Below the pieces are notes generated by a model. The model saw only the letters and a program-made list of their open reading frames with translations, ran no database searches and was not told where the DNA came from. The position numbers and the translations under genes were made by a program. Of a DNA stretch of 64,000 bases, positions 34,204-44,477 are shown in pieces (the first letter of the stretch is position 1; each line of letters starts with the position of its first letter). The stretch spans positions 434,001 to 498,000 of the forward strand of contig NZ_CP040695.2 of the NCBI RefSeq assembly GCF_005954645.2, read 5' to 3'. The stretch comes from Nocardioides sp. S-1144 (GTDB lineage: Bacteria; Actinomycetota; Actinomycetes; Propionibacteriales; Nocardioidaceae).

Positions 34204-37200
34204 TCAGCCGCGCAGGACGCGCACCCTCACGATCCGGGTGACCGTGCGGTCGCCCACCCGCAGCGTGACCTCGACCCGGTGCGTGCCGACCTCGGCCGCC
34301 GCGCCGACGCGGAGCACGAAGGCCAGCCGCCGGGTGGCGCCCGCCCGCACGGCAGCCGGGTTCACGACCCGCTTGCCGGTCGCGCGCAGCGCCCGGGCCG
34401 GGGCGATCCGCACCGTCGGCCGCAGCGCGGTCGCGGTCTGGTTGCCCAGGCGGAACGGCATGCTCATCCTGTCGCCGCGCTCGACCCGGACGACCTTCTT
34501 CGTCGCCTTGAACACGACGGCGCCGCGCGGTCCCTGCGGACCCTGCGGACCCTGGGGGCCGGCGGGACCCTGGGGACCCTGCGGACCGGTCGCGCCCGGC
34601 GTGCCGGACTCGCCACCGGGACCCTGGGGTCCGGTCGGTCCGGTCGGCCCGGTCGGTCCGGTCGGGCCGTCCTCGCCCGGCTCGCCGGGCGCGCCCTGGA
34701 GCGGGCCCGAGCTGAGCCCGGTCAGCGGGACCTCGAAGCCGCCCTCGGGCGTGTTGGCCGTGAGCACCAGCTCCGCCGTCGAGGTCACCTCCGCCGCGGA
34801 GGGGGCGAAGCGCACCAGCACCTCGCACGAGGCGCCGGGCGCGATGTCGACGCCGGCGCACTGCTCGCCGGCGACGACGAACTCGCCCGCGGGGCTGGAC
34901 CCGGTCGCGGTGATGGCGACGTCGCTGACCCGCAGGGGCCGGTCGCCGGTGTTGGTCACCGTCACCGGCTGGCCGGCACCGGTGGTGCCCACCGGCTGGG
35001 TCGGGAACACCGGGGCGGGGGCGTCGATGCGCGAGCCGGGGCCCTGGTAGGCCACGACCTGCACCGTCCGCGTGCCCGTGACCGGTGCCGCCGAGGCCTC
35101 GTCGGTGTACTCCCGCATCGAGTCGTTGGTGACGCTCAGCGTCACCTCGCCCGTGCGCAGGCCCGTCAGCTGACGGGTCTCCGGGTCGAGGATGGCGACC
35201 TTCTTGCCGGCCCGGGCGGCCGCGACGGCGGCGTCCCCGGAGCCGATCGCCAGCCCGGCGTCACCGGACCAGTCGACCGACATCGGGTAGGCCAGCGGGA
35301 CGACCCGGCTGCCCGCGACGACGCCGGACGGCTGCACGACGTGCCCGCCGACGGTGGCGGCGCGGCTGACCTCGAGGGTCTCGGGCGCGTCGACCACGAC
35401 CTCCTGGGCGAAGGCCCGGACGTCGGCGGTGAGCCACTGCTCGCGCGCCGAGGCGTCGCGGTCGACGCTCCAGTCGAGCCAGCCGGTGAAGCCGCCCCGG
35501 TCGGGGGTGCCGTAGGGCGCCTTGCCCGAGCTGGGCAGCACGACGTACGAGACGCCCTCGACCCGCTCCACGTGCGTGATCTGGGCGTGCGAGCCCACCA
35601 TCGTGACGCCCTTGTCGCTCTCGACGCTGAAGTCCGAGAGGAGCTTCTCGACGAGGCGGACCTCCAGGCGATCGGTCAGCTGGCTCGAGTCGGTCTCGGC
35701 GGGGTCCTCGACCGGGTGGTGGGCGAAGACCATGACGTTGCTGACGTCCGGGTCGTCGACCGCGGTGGCCAGCGCCTCCTGCAGCATCGGGAGCTGGTCC
35801 CAGTCGGAGCCGCGCAGCGACCCGAGGGCGCTGTTGAGCAGCACGAACCGGGTGCCCTTGTGGTCGAAGGTGCGGTACGGCTGGCCGAACTCGGCCTCCC
35901 AGGCCGCCAGCGTGGACTGCACGTTGCCGACGCCGTAGGACTCGTGGTTGCCCGGCACGTAGTAGCAGGGGACGGTGTCGGACGCCGGGTCGGGCGTGCT
36001 CTCGGCGTCGGGCTCCTCGCCCAGCCCGACCAGGTCGCAGCCGCCGGCCTCCAGGGTCTCGCGCGCCAGGTCGACGTCCTCGGCGAGGCCGCGGTCGATG
36101 ATGTCGCCGTTGAGCACGATCAGGTCGGGCTCCTGCGCGCGGATCCGCGCCAGGGCGGCGACGGCCACCTTGGTCAGCTCGGGCTGGGCCGCGGTGAACT
36201 GCACGTCGGAGAGGGTCGCGAAGTTCCAGTCCTGCTCGTCGTCGACGTGGCCGTCGGCCGAGAACAGCGGGTCGGAGCGCAGCGACTCCTGCGCGGGCAG
36301 CTCGATCTCCGAGGGCACGTCGGCCTCGATGCCGCCGAACACGAACGCGCCGGCCTGCTGCTGGTCGACCGCGGTGTTGATGCCCTGGAAGGAGTTGAAG
36401 CGGATCGGGTAGGTCACCGTCGAGGGGATCGTGAAGGTGACGTACTGCCACTGGTCGGAGGCCACCAGGCCGGTGCCGTACAGGCCGGCCGACTTGCCGG
36501 CGGCGTCCCAGAAGCCGGCGTAGGTGAGGCCCGCGGGCACCGCGACGCTCGACTTCATCTTTACGCGGACCCGCAGCGGCTGGCCGGGGATCTCGACCCA
36601 CCGCGCCGGCACGCCGGCAGCGGTGATGCCCTTGTTGCGGGTGGCGCTGAACTGCAGCTGCACGCCCTCGGGGTCCTTGCTGATGGCGACCGTGGCGCCG
36701 GCCGAGCTGTTGCTCGTCCAGCGGCCGGTGCCGGCGGCCTCGTCGTCGAAGGCGTAGGGGCGCACGGTCTGCACTCCGACGGTGATCGGCAGCTTGACGC
36801 TCTGGCCGCCGGCGCTGAGCACCAGCACGGTGCCGCCGTCGGTGAGCGGGGTGATCCGGAGGCCGGTGCCCGAGGGCGTGACCCGGACGATGCGGCGGTC
36901 GTAGTCGAGGTCGAGGTCGACCGCCTCGACGGGCGCGGCGAAGCCCTGGGCGTCCCGGCCGGTGACCCGCAGCTGGACGGCGTTGGCCGCGACCGGGTCG
37001 GTGATGGCGATCCGGTTGGTCGACAGCTCCAGCGTGCGCAGCGGTCGCAGCACCCGGACCCGGGCGATGCCCTGGCTGCCGTCGGCGTTGCCCTTGACGG
37101 TGATCGTGCCGGCGGCGCCCGCGGGGGCCGCGAGGAGGCCGCCGTCGACGGTGCCGGCCGACGTGCTCCACCGGACGTCGCCGCGCGCCAGCGGCACCGG

Positions 37201-38547
37201 CGTCATGTGGTCGTCGATGCCCTTGGCCGTCAGCGTGCGGTGCAGGCCGGGGAAGACGGCGGCGTCGTCGGTGCCGGGGGTGATCACCAGCTCCTCGGCG
37301 CGACCGTTGCCCGGTGCGACGAAGACGCCGACGCCGTTGGGGTCGAGCCGCTCCGTGCCGTCGGAGGGCCGGTTGCGCACCGTGGTCGCGGTCTCGCCGA
37401 GGGGCCGGGCCACCATGGTCGTGGACCCGCCGCCGTCGAGGTTCCACGCGGTCTCGGCGCCCTGGCTGACCATGAAGGCGGCCAGCTCGCGCATGGTCAT
37501 GCCGTTGACCGGCGACTGCCGGCCGTCGTTGGTGACCAGGAGCATCGTCCGGCCGCCGTCCTTGAAGCCGATGACGGTGCGGGGGTGCACGTCGTTGTCC
37601 AGCTCGGAGTCCGGCCGCGCGACGCCGTCGCGCACGAGCTCACGGTTGGAGCCGATGACGAACTCCATCTGCTCGGCGATGTCGTCGCGCAGGTCGTAGC
37701 CGAGGCTGACGGCGTCGCCGGCGACCAGGGTGCGGATCGCGGCGGCGCCGGCCTCCCGGCCCACCAGCACGAACGCGCCCTCGGGGATCGCGCCGGCACC
37801 GGCGGCGGCGGGGTCCACCGACACGACCTTGCCGTCCTGCACGAGCACCGAGGCGACGTCGGTGGCGCCGCTGACCCCGATCGCCCGGTTGTAGGTGCCC
37901 CAGGTGGGGGTGAAGGCGATGATCGCGTCGGCCGGCGAGCCGGCGAGGGTGTTGGCGGCGTTGAGCGAGGCGACGGCGTGGTCGACGCCGCCGAAGGTCG
38001 CCTTGGCGTCCAGCGTCATGTCGACCGCGCGGCCGATGCCGTCCTGGCCGACCCCGACGTGACCCCAGGTGCCGTGGTCCGAGGACTTGAGCAGCTCGCC
38101 GTCCTTGACGGCGGCACCGAGCGGGGCGCCGGAGTTGCTGATGTCGAAGAAGTCGCCGTTGACGCCGGCGACGGCGCCGGCCTCGTCGGCCTTCCTCGAG
38201 ATCGCGTTGCGGTCGGTCACGTGCTCGCCGGAGAGCAGGTCGCTGGTCACCGCCGGGTTGGCGAGGTCGACCGAGAGGATCCGCTGGTCGTACCAGCCCT
38301 GGGGCGTGACGGACGTCAGGCTGCGCAGCGTGATGCCCGGGCCGACGGCCTCGGTCTCGTCGACGAGCGAGAGGGAGCCGGCGGTGGGGGCCGGGTCGTC
38401 CGCGGCGGCGCTGGCCGGGACGGCGGCCGCGACGGCCGGCGCCGCCGGCGCGATGCCGAGGACTCCCACCGCGAGGGCCGAGACGGCGAGCGCGGAGATC
38501 GAGGACCGGAGCGCGGAGCGGTCCGGTCGAGGGCGGGGCAGGGTCAT
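34204..38547 (-). CDS. Secreted phosphodiester glycosidase fused to metallophosphoesterase and collagen-like repeats
   Basis: A 1447-residue exoprotein starting at ATG 38547. A signal peptide (about 14-48) precedes an NAGPA-type phosphodiester glycosidase domain (about 115-410: [46 protein letters not shown]). Ig-like strands and a carbohydrate-binding-like jelly roll follow. A calcineurin-type metallophosphoesterase (about 760-1040) has [28 protein letters not shown] and GSHAQITH. A choice-of-anchor-type Ig domain and about 20 Gly-x-y triplets ([12 protein letters not shown]) precede a basic beta-rich C-terminus. It probably cleaves a phosphodiester-linked wall or extracellular glycan and then removes the phosphate. 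Confidence 0.88.
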   Translation of the reverse strand: MTLPRPRPDRSALRSSISALAVSALAVGVLGIAPAAPAVAAAVPASAAADDPAPTAGSLSLVDETEAVGPGITLRSLTSVTPQGWYDQRILSVDLANPAVTSDLLSGEHVTDRNAISRKADEAGAVAGVNGDFFDISNSGAPLGAAVKDGELLKSSDHGTWGHVGVGQDGIGRAVDMTLDAKATFGGVDHAVASLNAANTLAGSPADAIIAFTPTWGTYNRAIGVSGATDVASVLVQDGKVVSVDPAAAGAGAIPEGAFVLVGREAGAAAIRTLVAGDAVSLGYDLRDDIAEQMEFVIGSNRELVRDGVARPDSELDNDVHPRTVIGFKDGGRTMLLVTNDGRQSPVNGMTMRELAAFMVSQGAETAWNLDGGGSTTMVARPLGETATTVRNRPSDGTERLDPNGVGVFVAPGNGRAEELVITPGTDDAAVFPGLHRTLTAKGIDDHMTPVPLARGDVRWSTSAGTVDGGLLAAPAGAAGTITVKGNADGSQGIARVRVLRPLRTLELSTNRIAITDPVAANAVQLRVTGRDAQGFAAPVEAVDLDLDYDRRIVRVTPSGTGLRITPLTDGGTVLVLSAGGQSVKLPITVGVQTVRPYAFDDEAAGTGRWTSNSSAGATVAISKDPEGVQLQFSATRNKGITAAGVPARWVEIPGQPLRVRVKMKSSVAVPAGLTYAGFWDAAGKSAGLYGTGLVASDQWQYVTFTIPSTVTYPIRFNSFQGINTAVDQQQAGAFVFGGIEADVPSEIELPAQESLRSDPLFSADGHVDDEQDWNFATLSDVQFTAAQPELTKVAVAALARIRAQEPDLIVLNGDIIDRGLAEDVDLARETLEAGGCDLVGLGEEPDAESTPDPASDTVPCYYVPGNHESYGVGNVQSTLAAWEAEFGQPYRTFDHKGTRFVLLNSALGSLRGSDWDQLPMLQEALATAVDDPDVSNVMVFAHHPVEDPAETDSSQLTDRLEVRLVEKLLSDFSVESDKGVTMVGSHAQITHVERVEGVSYVVLPSSGKAPYGTPDRGGFTGWLDWSVDRDASAREQWLTADVRAFAQEVVVDAPETLEVSRAATVGGHVVQPSGVVAGSRVVPLAYPMSVDWSGDAGLAIGSGDAAVAAARAGKKVAILDPETRQLTGLRTGEVTLSVTNDSMREYTDEASAAPVTGTRTVQVVAYQGPGSRIDAPAPVFPTQPVGTTGAGQPVTVTNTGDRPLRVSDVAITATGSSPAGEFVVAGEQCAGVDIAPGASCEVLVRFAPSAAEVTSTAELVLTANTPEGGFEVPLTGLSSGPLQGAPGEPGEDGPTGPTGPTGPTGPQGPGGESGTPGATGPQGPQGPAGPQGPQGPQGPRGAVVFKATKKVVRVERGDRMSMPFRLGNQTATALRPTVRIAPARALRATGKRVVNPAAVRAGATRRLAFVLRVGAAAEVGTHRVEVTLRVGDRTVTRIVRVRVLRG

Positions 38548-38727
38548 TCGTCACCTCGTGGGCGTGGTTCACGACGCCGCGGTCGCGGCACGGGTGGATT
38601 CACGCAGTGCTGCGCCACCGGCCGACGTCCCTGCCGCTGTCCGGAGGTAAACGCTCGATGAAGGAACCGCTCGTGGGTCGGTCTGGTCCACGGGGACGCG
38701 CCATGCCGGGGAGGGCACAATCGGCGG

Positions 38728-39123
38728 ATGGACCTCTCACCACGGGGCGTGCGCGCGACCGCCGGGTCCCTACGCGCGGGCGACGGCACCGTGCTCCACC
38801 ACGCGTGGACCACGGAGGGCGTCGTCGCCGCGCCCACCAGCACCGGCGCGCAGCTGCTCCACCTGTCCGTGGCCCTCTGCGTCCTGAACGACACCTACCG
38901 CGAGGCCGAGCGGCTCGGCGTCGAGGTGGCCGGGATCGTGGTCGAGGCCGACGGCGACTTCGACCCCGAGTGGCACTCGAGTGGCATCACCTACGCCGTC
39001 ACCCTCGACTCGTCGGCGCCGGCGGAGGACCTGGCTCGCCTCGCCTCCGCGGTCGACGTGGTGGCCGAGATCCCCCGAGCCGTCCGGGCCGGCGCGTCGG
39101 TCCGCGGGGCCTGGTCGTCGTGA
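38728..39123 (+). CDS. OsmC/Ohr-family protein
   Basis: The 131-residue protein matches the OsmC fold: an N-terminal strand region, then LLHLSVALCVLNDTYREAERLG carrying the conserved first Cys (about residue 51), then a GIVVEADGDFDP strand. The second peroxidatic-cycle Cys of OsmC/Ohr is not present at the usual place, so peroxide reduction is doubtful. The start is ATG 38728. Confidence 0.75.
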   Translation: MDLSPRGVRATAGSLRAGDGTVLHHAWTTEGVVAAPTSTGAQLLHLSVALCVLNDTYREAERLGVEVAGIVVEADGDFDPEWHSSGITYAVTLDSSAPAEDLARLASAVDVVAEIPRAVRAGASVRGAWSS

Positions 39124-39246
39124 CGGCAGCCGCGGGGGGACGCCGCAGCGCGTCCCACCGTCGCGCCGGAGCCGCTCCTCCGGTCACACCTCGCCCACCC
39201 CGGGCGTCAGGAGTGGGAGAACCGTCGACACGAACGAGGAGCCGAG

Positions 39247-39609
39247 ATGGCCGCCAAGAAGGACCCGACCGCCGAGGTGCTGGACACCATCGCCGCGATG
39301 ACCGAGCGCGACCGCGCGGTCGCCGAGCGGCTGCACGAGGTGATCACGACCGCGGCGCCCGAGCTGAGTCCGCGGCTCTGGTACAAGCAGCCGGCCTATG
39401 CCCTGGGCGGTCCGAAGGGCAAGGTGCTCTGCTTCTTCCGGGGCGCCGACGTCGACGGGGAGCGCTACCTGTCGTTCGGCTTCTCGGGCGAGGCCCGGCT
39501 CGACGACGGCGGTCTGTGGCCCACGGCGTACGCCGTCACCGAGGTCACCGACGCCGTGGCCGAGCGGATCACCGGCCTGGTGCAGGACGCGGTCTCCGGG
39601 ACGCGGTAG
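39247..39609 (+). CDS. DUF1801 (YdhG-like) protein
   Basis: This is a 120-residue cytosolic protein starting at ATG 39247 with GAGGAG upstream. It matches the DUF1801/YdhG fold: helical start, then LSPRLWYKQPAYALGGPKGK, VLCFFRGADVDGERYLSFGF, and a C-terminal helix. The function of the family is not established; it is often found in single-gene units near glyoxalase-type proteins. Confidence 0.75.
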   Translation: MAAKKDPTAEVLDTIAAMTERDRAVAERLHEVITTAAPELSPRLWYKQPAYALGGPKGKVLCFFRGADVDGERYLSFGFSGEARLDDGGLWPTAYAVTEVTDAVAERITGLVQDAVSGTR

Positions 39610-39676
39610 GTGCGGTCGTCGCCGGCGACACCACCGGGGCGGCTGCGCGGGAGACCCTCGGTGGGCCAGGCAGCGC

Positions 39677-40267
39677 TCAGGCGGTGCCGGGTCGCCGGCG
39701 CACGACGCGCCGCCGCAGCGTGGGGGAGGCGACCACCTCGTAGCCGGCGTCGAGGAAGACCTGCAGCAGGCCGACCGACGCCTCGTCCCAGATCACGCTC
39801 TTGCCCGGCGGTGGGTCGATGGGATAGCCCTCCAGCACCTGGGCGCCGACCTGCCGGCCGTGCTCGACGGTGGCGGCGGCGAGCTCGTAGGTGAGCCCCG
39901 ACTTGCGCCATCCCTTCCGCACCACGAAGCAGGTCACCGACCAGACGCCGGCGAGGTCGGGGTCCATCCGCATCCACGGCTGCTTGCGGCTCCACAGCCG
40001 GGGGTAGTTCTCGCGCTGCTCGACCGCCACCCAGCCGGCCGGATCGCCGTCGACGTAGCCGATCAGCCCGGACGTCGGGCCGTCGGTGCCGCAGGCGGTC
40101 TGCTCGACCTGGGCGGCGTCGCGCTGCTCCTGGTTGGTGTCGCGCCAGATCCAGCCCGGCACCTTCATGGCCTGGCACCGGCACTTGCGCGCACCACCGG
40201 TCGCGAAGACCGCCTCGACGTCCTCGGGGGTCGCGCGGTTCGCCGGGAGCCAGGTGAACTCGGGCAT
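39677..40267 (-). CDS. GNAT-family N-acetyltransferase
   Basis: The 196-residue protein has the GNAT core: GLIGYVDGDPAGWVAVEQR, then VWSVTCFVVRKGWRKSGLTYEL (strand 4 and the acetyl-CoA pyrophosphate loop, here without the canonical Q/RxxGxG/A), and LLQVFLDAGYEVV. An N-terminal Cys-rich element (RKCRCQAMK) is typical of this actinobacterial GNAT subgroup. The acceptor is unknown. It converges with the DUF1801 gene. Confidence 0.85.
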   Translation of the reverse strand: MPEFTWLPANRATPEDVEAVFATGGARKCRCQAMKVPGWIWRDTNQEQRDAAQVEQTACGTDGPTSGLIGYVDGDPAGWVAVEQRENYPRLWSRKQPWMRMDPDLAGVWSVTCFVVRKGWRKSGLTYELAAATVEHGRQVGAQVLEGYPIDPPPGKSVIWDEASVGLLQVFLDAGYEVVASPTLRRRVVRRRPGTA

Positions 40268-40536
40268 GCGGTGACTCTAGGACCGCGCGCCGGTGCTCGC
40301 ACCTGCCTCGGGCGAGCGGGCGGCCGATGAGAACCGGTCGGTGCGCTGGTCGGACCGGCATGGACGAGCGACGAACCAGGGTGGTGTGCTCCGTCTCGAT
40401 CGCCGTCCACCGGCGCCGGGACCGATGAGCGCGCCGGTCGCGAAGTCGCAGGGACCGCGGTGTCGTACCGGGCTCCTGCTGTTCGTGGCGTGAGTGGTGG
40501 CGGACGCCAGGTCCGCCCGACGAAGGGAAGCAAGCG

Positions 40537-40911
40537 ATGGCTCAGTACCTCATCTACTTCAACCAGCAGTGGGTCGGCGACCACGAGGAGGCGTGGTTCC
40601 ACAGCCGCGTGGAACCGTCCACGGCCGTCGTCCGGGCGATGCAGGACGAGGGTGTCCTGGTCTTCGCCGGGGGACTGGTCGAGGAGCTCGAGGAGGCGGC
40701 GAGCGCGGACGCCACGAGCGGCGAGGTGGTCGTCACCGACGGGCCCTTCGCCGAGACCAAGGAGTGGCTCGGCGGGTTGACCATCATCGACGTGCCCGAC
40801 GACGAGACCGCCCGCGCGTGGGCGGGCCGGGTGGCGGAGGGGTGCGGCTGGCCGCAGGAAGTGCGCCGCTTCAAGGCGGGCTCGCTCCAGGCGGTCGCGC
40901 TCGGGGGGTGA
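40537..40911 (+). CDS. YciI/DGPF-family protein
   Basis: The 124-residue protein has the YCII fold and the family motif DGPFAETKEWLGG, with an N-terminal AQYLIYFNQQW strand. The start is ATG 40537 with GAAGGGA eight bases upstream. DGPF proteins are often encoded beside ECF sigma factors, but none is adjacent here. Function is unknown. Confidence 0.85.
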   Translation: MAQYLIYFNQQWVGDHEEAWFHSRVEPSTAVVRAMQDEGVLVFAGGLVEELEEAASADATSGEVVVTDGPFAETKEWLGGLTIIDVPDDETARAWAGRVAEGCGWPQEVRRFKAGSLQAVALGG

Positions 40912-40963
40912 GGTCGGTCGGGCCGGTCCGGGCTCGATCACCGACCCGACCGGCGCGGGGTGC

Positions 40964-41455
40964 TCACCCGGGCAGGCGCCGGGCCTGACCGTCGTCGTCG
41001 GTCCGGGTCCACTCGCCGACGAGCTCGCGGCGCAGCACCTGCTCGATGCTGTCGAGGTCCTGCTGGGCGCCCGGTCGCCGCAGGAAGAGCGCCCACCCGG
41101 CCACGGCCAGGCCCGCGCCCAGGGCGACGGCGACGACGCCGTCGCGCGGGACGACGGCGAGCATGGACAGCCCGCCCGCGACCAGGAGCCAGCCGACCCA
41201 GGCGCCCTTGGTCCTGATGGTCACGTCGGCCTCGTCGTCCCCGCGCAGCACGGCGGTGCCGAGGGTCGCGACCATGGCCTTGCCCGCGCCCATCGAGGCG
41301 TGGTCCTTGACCTCGAACGTCGTCCGGTTGCGTCGCCGGAAGGTCCGGTTCTCCCCGAGGGGCCAGGACGGCCGGGCGTGGGTGGCGTTGTCGAAGGCCA
41401 GGAGGCGGGCGGCCTCCCCGGGCTGCAGGGTGACGGTGAAGCGGCGCCGGGGCAC
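40964..41455 (-). CDS. Membrane protein with two C-proximal helices, unknown function
   Basis: The 163-residue protein has a beta-rich N-terminal half (RRFTVTLQPGEAARLLAF, RNRTTFEVKDHASMG). Two membrane helices follow (about residues 87-100 and 107-126) and then a polar tail. No known family. It converges with the YciI gene and is on the same strand as the SDR operon upstream, 51 bases away, so it may be the operon's last gene. Confidence 0.65.
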   Translation of the reverse strand: MPRRRFTVTLQPGEAARLLAFDNATHARPSWPLGENRTFRRRNRTTFEVKDHASMGAGKAMVATLGTAVLRGDDEADVTIRTKGAWVGWLLVAGGLSMLAVVPRDGVVAVALGAGLAVAGWALFLRRPGAQQDLDSIEQVLRRELVGEWTRTDDDGQARRLPG

Positions 41456-41506
41456 GGGCCCAGTCTCGCCGACGCGCCCGGCCGGTGCGCGCGCCGGGAC
41501 AGCCGG

Positions 41507-42259
41507 CTACCAGGGGACGACCTGGCGGTCCTCCCACAGCAGCCCGGTCCGCGCTCCGGCGGCCGGCCGCCCGGCGAGCCACACCGCCGTCTCGGCGCCC
41601 TGCTCCGCCGAGCGGGGTGCGTCGGGGCCGCCCATGTCGGTGCGGCAGTGACCGGGGCAGGTGGCGTCGACCAGGACGCCGCGCATGCCGAGTCCCTGCT
41701 CGTGGGCGAGGTTTCGCACCAGGGCGTTGACCCCCGCCTTCGCGATCCGGTACGGCGCCAGGCCGCCGGCGTTGCCCGGCCCGCTCATCCGGCCCAGGCA
41801 GGCACTCACCGCGACCACCCGGCCGTGGCGGCGCTCGACCATCCCGGGCACGAAGGCGGTGGTGGTGCGCCACACGCCGTCGAGGTCGACCGCCATCACC
41901 CGGCGCCACTCCTCCTCGCTCGTGCGCAGCGTCTTGGCGGCGCGGGCGCTCATCACGCCGGCCGCGCAGACGAGCACGTCGACGGCGGCGAGCGGGCCGA
42001 GGCGACCGGGCAGGGCGGTCACCTCCGTCGCCGAGGCGACGTCGCAACCCACGCCGACCGCGTCGAGCCCCTCCTCGACCAGCGCGCCGGCGGCGGCCTC
42101 GGCGCTGTCGGCGGTGCGGCCGACGACGACCACCGTGGCGCCGAGGGTGCCCAGGCCGCGCGCGACGGCGAGGCCGATGCCCCGGCTGCCCCCGGTCACC
42201 AGGGCCACCTGCCCGTCGAGCCGGCCGGGCTCCTGGTCGTCTGTTCCCGCGACGCTCAC
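41507..42259 (-). CDS. SDR-family NAD(P)-dependent oxidoreductase
   Basis: The 250-residue classical SDR starts at GTG 42259, overlapping the previous gene's stop by 4 bases. It shows TGGSRGIG (cofactor loop), a downstream CAAG (NNAG-type) motif, VVAVSACLG (catalytic Ser) and APYRIAKAG with the Tyr-x3-Lys pair. The substrate is unknown. It is the third gene of a GTGA-overlapped operon after an epimerase and an FAD monooxygenase. Confidence 0.9.
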   Translation of the reverse strand: MSVAGTDDQEPGRLDGQVALVTGGSRGIGLAVARGLGTLGATVVVVGRTADSAEAAAGALVEEGLDAVGVGCDVASATEVTALPGRLGPLAAVDVLVCAAGVMSARAAKTLRTSEEEWRRVMAVDLDGVWRTTTAFVPGMVERRHGRVVAVSACLGRMSGPGNAGGLAPYRIAKAGVNALVRNLAHEQGLGMRGVLVDATCPGHCRTDMGGPDAPRSAEQGAETAVWLAGRPAAGARTGLLWEDRQVVPW

Positions 42260-43470
42260 GAGGCGTCCAGCTCGGGCAGCGTGCGCTGCTCGTCCGACCC
42301 CGACCCCGACCCCGAGCCGAGCCTCGACGTCACCGCCCGGACCGGGCCGCTGGCGGCGAGCCGGGTGCCGGTGCGGAACAGCGCGACGCCGGCGCGCGAG
42401 CGCGGGTTGGCGACGCGGGGAGCGCCGGGCGGGAGGTCCTGCGACTCCTCGACGAGCGGCCGCAACCAGGACTCGTACGCCGCGAACGCCTCGTCGGGCG
42501 ACGACGACCGCTGCAGCTGCGCGGCCAGCACGTAGGCGCCGATGAGGGCCAGGGACGTGCCGAAGCCGCCGATCGGCGTGATGCACCAGGCGGCGTCCCC
42601 GAGCAGCACCACCCGACCGTGGCTCCAGGTGGGGCACCGCACCTGGGTCAGGTCGTCGACGTAGAGGTCGTCGGCGTCGTCGAGGGCGGCCAGGATGCGC
42701 GGGGTCTCCCAGCCGACGTCGGCGAACCGCTCGCGCAGCTCGGCGCGCAGGTCGTGGGGGTCGAGGTCGGCGAGGCCGGTCTCGTCGGTCATCACGTTGA
42801 GCATGGCGCGGGTGCTGCCGGTGTTGTCGGGACGCAGGTGCACCGAGCGCGAGCCCGGGACGTTGAGCCAGCGCCACCAGCGGTCGTCGGCGTCGGTGCG
42901 CGGCACGGTCAGCCAGGCGGAGTACATGCCGAGGCGGTCGAGCACGGGGGTGCGGTCGCCGGTCATCACCAGGTCCCGGGTCCGCGAGCGCGGGCCCTCC
43001 GCGACGACGACGACGTCGAACTCGTGGGTCGCGCCGCCGGCCAGGGTGACCGTGACGGCGGAGCCGGAGTCGTCGAGGTCGACGACGTGGTCGCCGTACC
43101 ACCAGGTCACCCCGTCACCGCAGGCGTCGCGCAGGATCTCGGCGAGGTCGCCGCGCAGGATCTCCAGCTCCGCGGTCGGGCCGTCGCCCCCGTCGCCACC
43201 GGCGTGGGCGGGGAACTCCGACACCGTGCCGCCGTCCTCGTCGACGAAGCGGAGCCCCACCTCGCCGGTGCCGGCCCGGCGCACGGCGTCGAGGAGGTCC
43301 ATCCGCTCCAGGACGTCGCGGGCCAGGCCGCGCACGTCGATGTTCTGCCCGCCGGTGCGGGGCTCCGGCGTCCGCTCCAGGACGGTGACGTCGTGCCCGG
43401 TCCGGTCCAGCCAGTAGGCCGCGGCCGGGCCGGCGATGCTCGCCCCGGTCACCAGGATCCGCAGGGTCAC
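42256..43470 (-). CDS. FAD-dependent monooxygenase (PHBH/TetX-like)
   Basis: The 404-residue protein starts at GTG 43470. It has the Rossmann FAD loop GASIAGPAAAYWLDRTG, a VLERT end-of-strand-2 acidic residue, the VVVAEGPRSRTRD motif, and GDAAWCITPIGGFGTSLAL, the second FAD motif of group A flavin hydroxylases. It probably hydroxylates or epoxidises a small aromatic or polyketide-like substrate. A Ser/Gly-rich linker precedes the last 10 residues. It overlaps both neighbours by 4 bases. Confidence 0.88.
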   Translation of the reverse strand: MTLRILVTGASIAGPAAAYWLDRTGHDVTVLERTPEPRTGGQNIDVRGLARDVLERMDLLDAVRRAGTGEVGLRFVDEDGGTVSEFPAHAGGDGGDGPTAELEILRGDLAEILRDACGDGVTWWYGDHVVDLDDSGSAVTVTLAGGATHEFDVVVVAEGPRSRTRDLVMTGDRTPVLDRLGMYSAWLTVPRTDADDRWWRWLNVPGSRSVHLRPDNTGSTRAMLNVMTDETGLADLDPHDLRAELRERFADVGWETPRILAALDDADDLYVDDLTQVRCPTWSHGRVVLLGDAAWCITPIGGFGTSLALIGAYVLAAQLQRSSSPDEAFAAYESWLRPLVEESQDLPPGAPRVANPRSRAGVALFRTGTRLAASGPVRAVTSRLGSGSGSGSDEQRTLPELDAS

Positions 43471-44387
43471 CGGGTCCCGCCCCGCGGGTCGTCGAGGACG
43501 TCGCGCCACGAGTGCTGCGGCGCGAAGCCCAGCAGGTCGCGGGCCTTGTCGATGGAGTAGAAGGTCTCGTCGGGGCCCATCTCGCGCCGGACCTCGACGC
43601 CGCCGTAGAAGCGCTCGATCAGCTCGGACGTCGTGGCGGCGACCGACAGGTCGGCGTTGGCGACGTTGAAGATCTCGAAGCCGAGGCCGTCGGTCTCCAG
43701 GCAGCGCAGCGTCATCTGGGCCAGGTCGCGGGTGTCGATGTAGGCGAACAGGTTGCGCCGCCGCAGGGCCGGGTCGGCCAGGAAGGCGGGGAACAGCTCG
43801 GTGTACTCGTGCGGCTCGATGACGTTGTTGATCCGGAGCCCGTAGACGTCGGCGCCGGTGCGGGCGTGGAACGAGCGCGCGGTGACCTCGCCGGCGACCT
43901 TCGACATCGCGTAGGAGTCCTCCGGCACGACCGGGTGCTCCTCGTCGACCGGCACGTAGAGCGGCTTGCGGTCGCCCTGCCCGAAGCAGACGCCGTAGGT
44001 GGTCTCGGAGGAGGCGAAGACGATCTTGCGGATCCCGAGCCGGGTCGCGGCCTCCAGCACGTTGTAGTGGGCCAGGACGTTGGTCGCGTAGGTCGTCTGG
44101 TCCGAGGAGGCCAGCGGCCTCGGGATCGCGGCGTAGTGGACCACGGCGTCGTAGGCCGACCTGCGGGTCAGGTCGAGGTCGGGGTCGTCGAGGTCGGCCG
44201 GCGTCGGGACGCCGGCCAGCGCCGACCAGGTCTCGCCGGCGTCGGTCAGGTCGACCCGCAGGTCGGTGACGTCGGGGTGCCCCAGGGCGGTGAGGTCGGC
44301 GTTGGTGACCTGGTGGCCCTGCGAGGCGAGGTAGGGAGCCACGTGGCGACCCGCCTTGCCGCTGCCCCCGGTGAAGAAGATGCGCAT
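43467..44387 (-). CDS. NAD-dependent sugar epimerase/dehydratase family protein
   Basis: The 306-residue protein starts at ATG 44387. It is an extended SDR with FTGGSGKAGRHV, a DLRVDLTD strand, HYAAIPRPL, FASSETTYG and DSYAMSKVAGE containing the Tyr-x3-Lys pair. It could act on a nucleotide sugar or a uronate/aldose. The substrate is not evident, but it is divergent from the LacI gene of the arabinose locus, so a sugar substrate is plausible. First gene of the three-gene operon. Confidence 0.87.
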   Translation of the reverse strand: MRIFFTGGSGKAGRHVAPYLASQGHQVTNADLTALGHPDVTDLRVDLTDAGETWSALAGVPTPADLDDPDLDLTRRSAYDAVVHYAAIPRPLASSDQTTYATNVLAHYNVLEAATRLGIRKIVFASSETTYGVCFGQGDRKPLYVPVDEEHPVVPEDSYAMSKVAGEVTARSFHARTGADVYGLRINNVIEPHEYTELFPAFLADPALRRRNLFAYIDTRDLAQMTLRCLETDGLGFEIFNVANADLSVAATTSELIERFYGGVEVRREMGPDETFYSIDKARDLLGFAPQHSWRDVLDDPRGGTR

Positions 44388-44399
44388 CGCTCCAGCCAA

Positions 44400-44435
44400 C
44401 CACCGCGGGTGCGGCGTCCACCCCACCCGCAGTGG
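44400..44435. promoter_or_regulatory. Inverted repeat in the divergent epimerase/LacI promoter
   Basis: CCACCGCGGGT (44400-44410) and ACCCGCAGTGG (44425-44435) pair at 10 of 11 positions across 14 bases. It could be a LacI-family or other operator; it does not resemble the TGTTAACG-type sites. Confidence 0.4.
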
Positions 44436-44477
44436 TCGAGTCCGGGGCGGCCGGGCCGGCGACCCTACGATGCAGCC

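Noticed and set aside
40911..40964. Terminator between the YciI gene and the convergent membrane-protein gene
   Set aside because: Only a 6-bp CCGGTC/GACCGG pair with a long loop; too weak to call.
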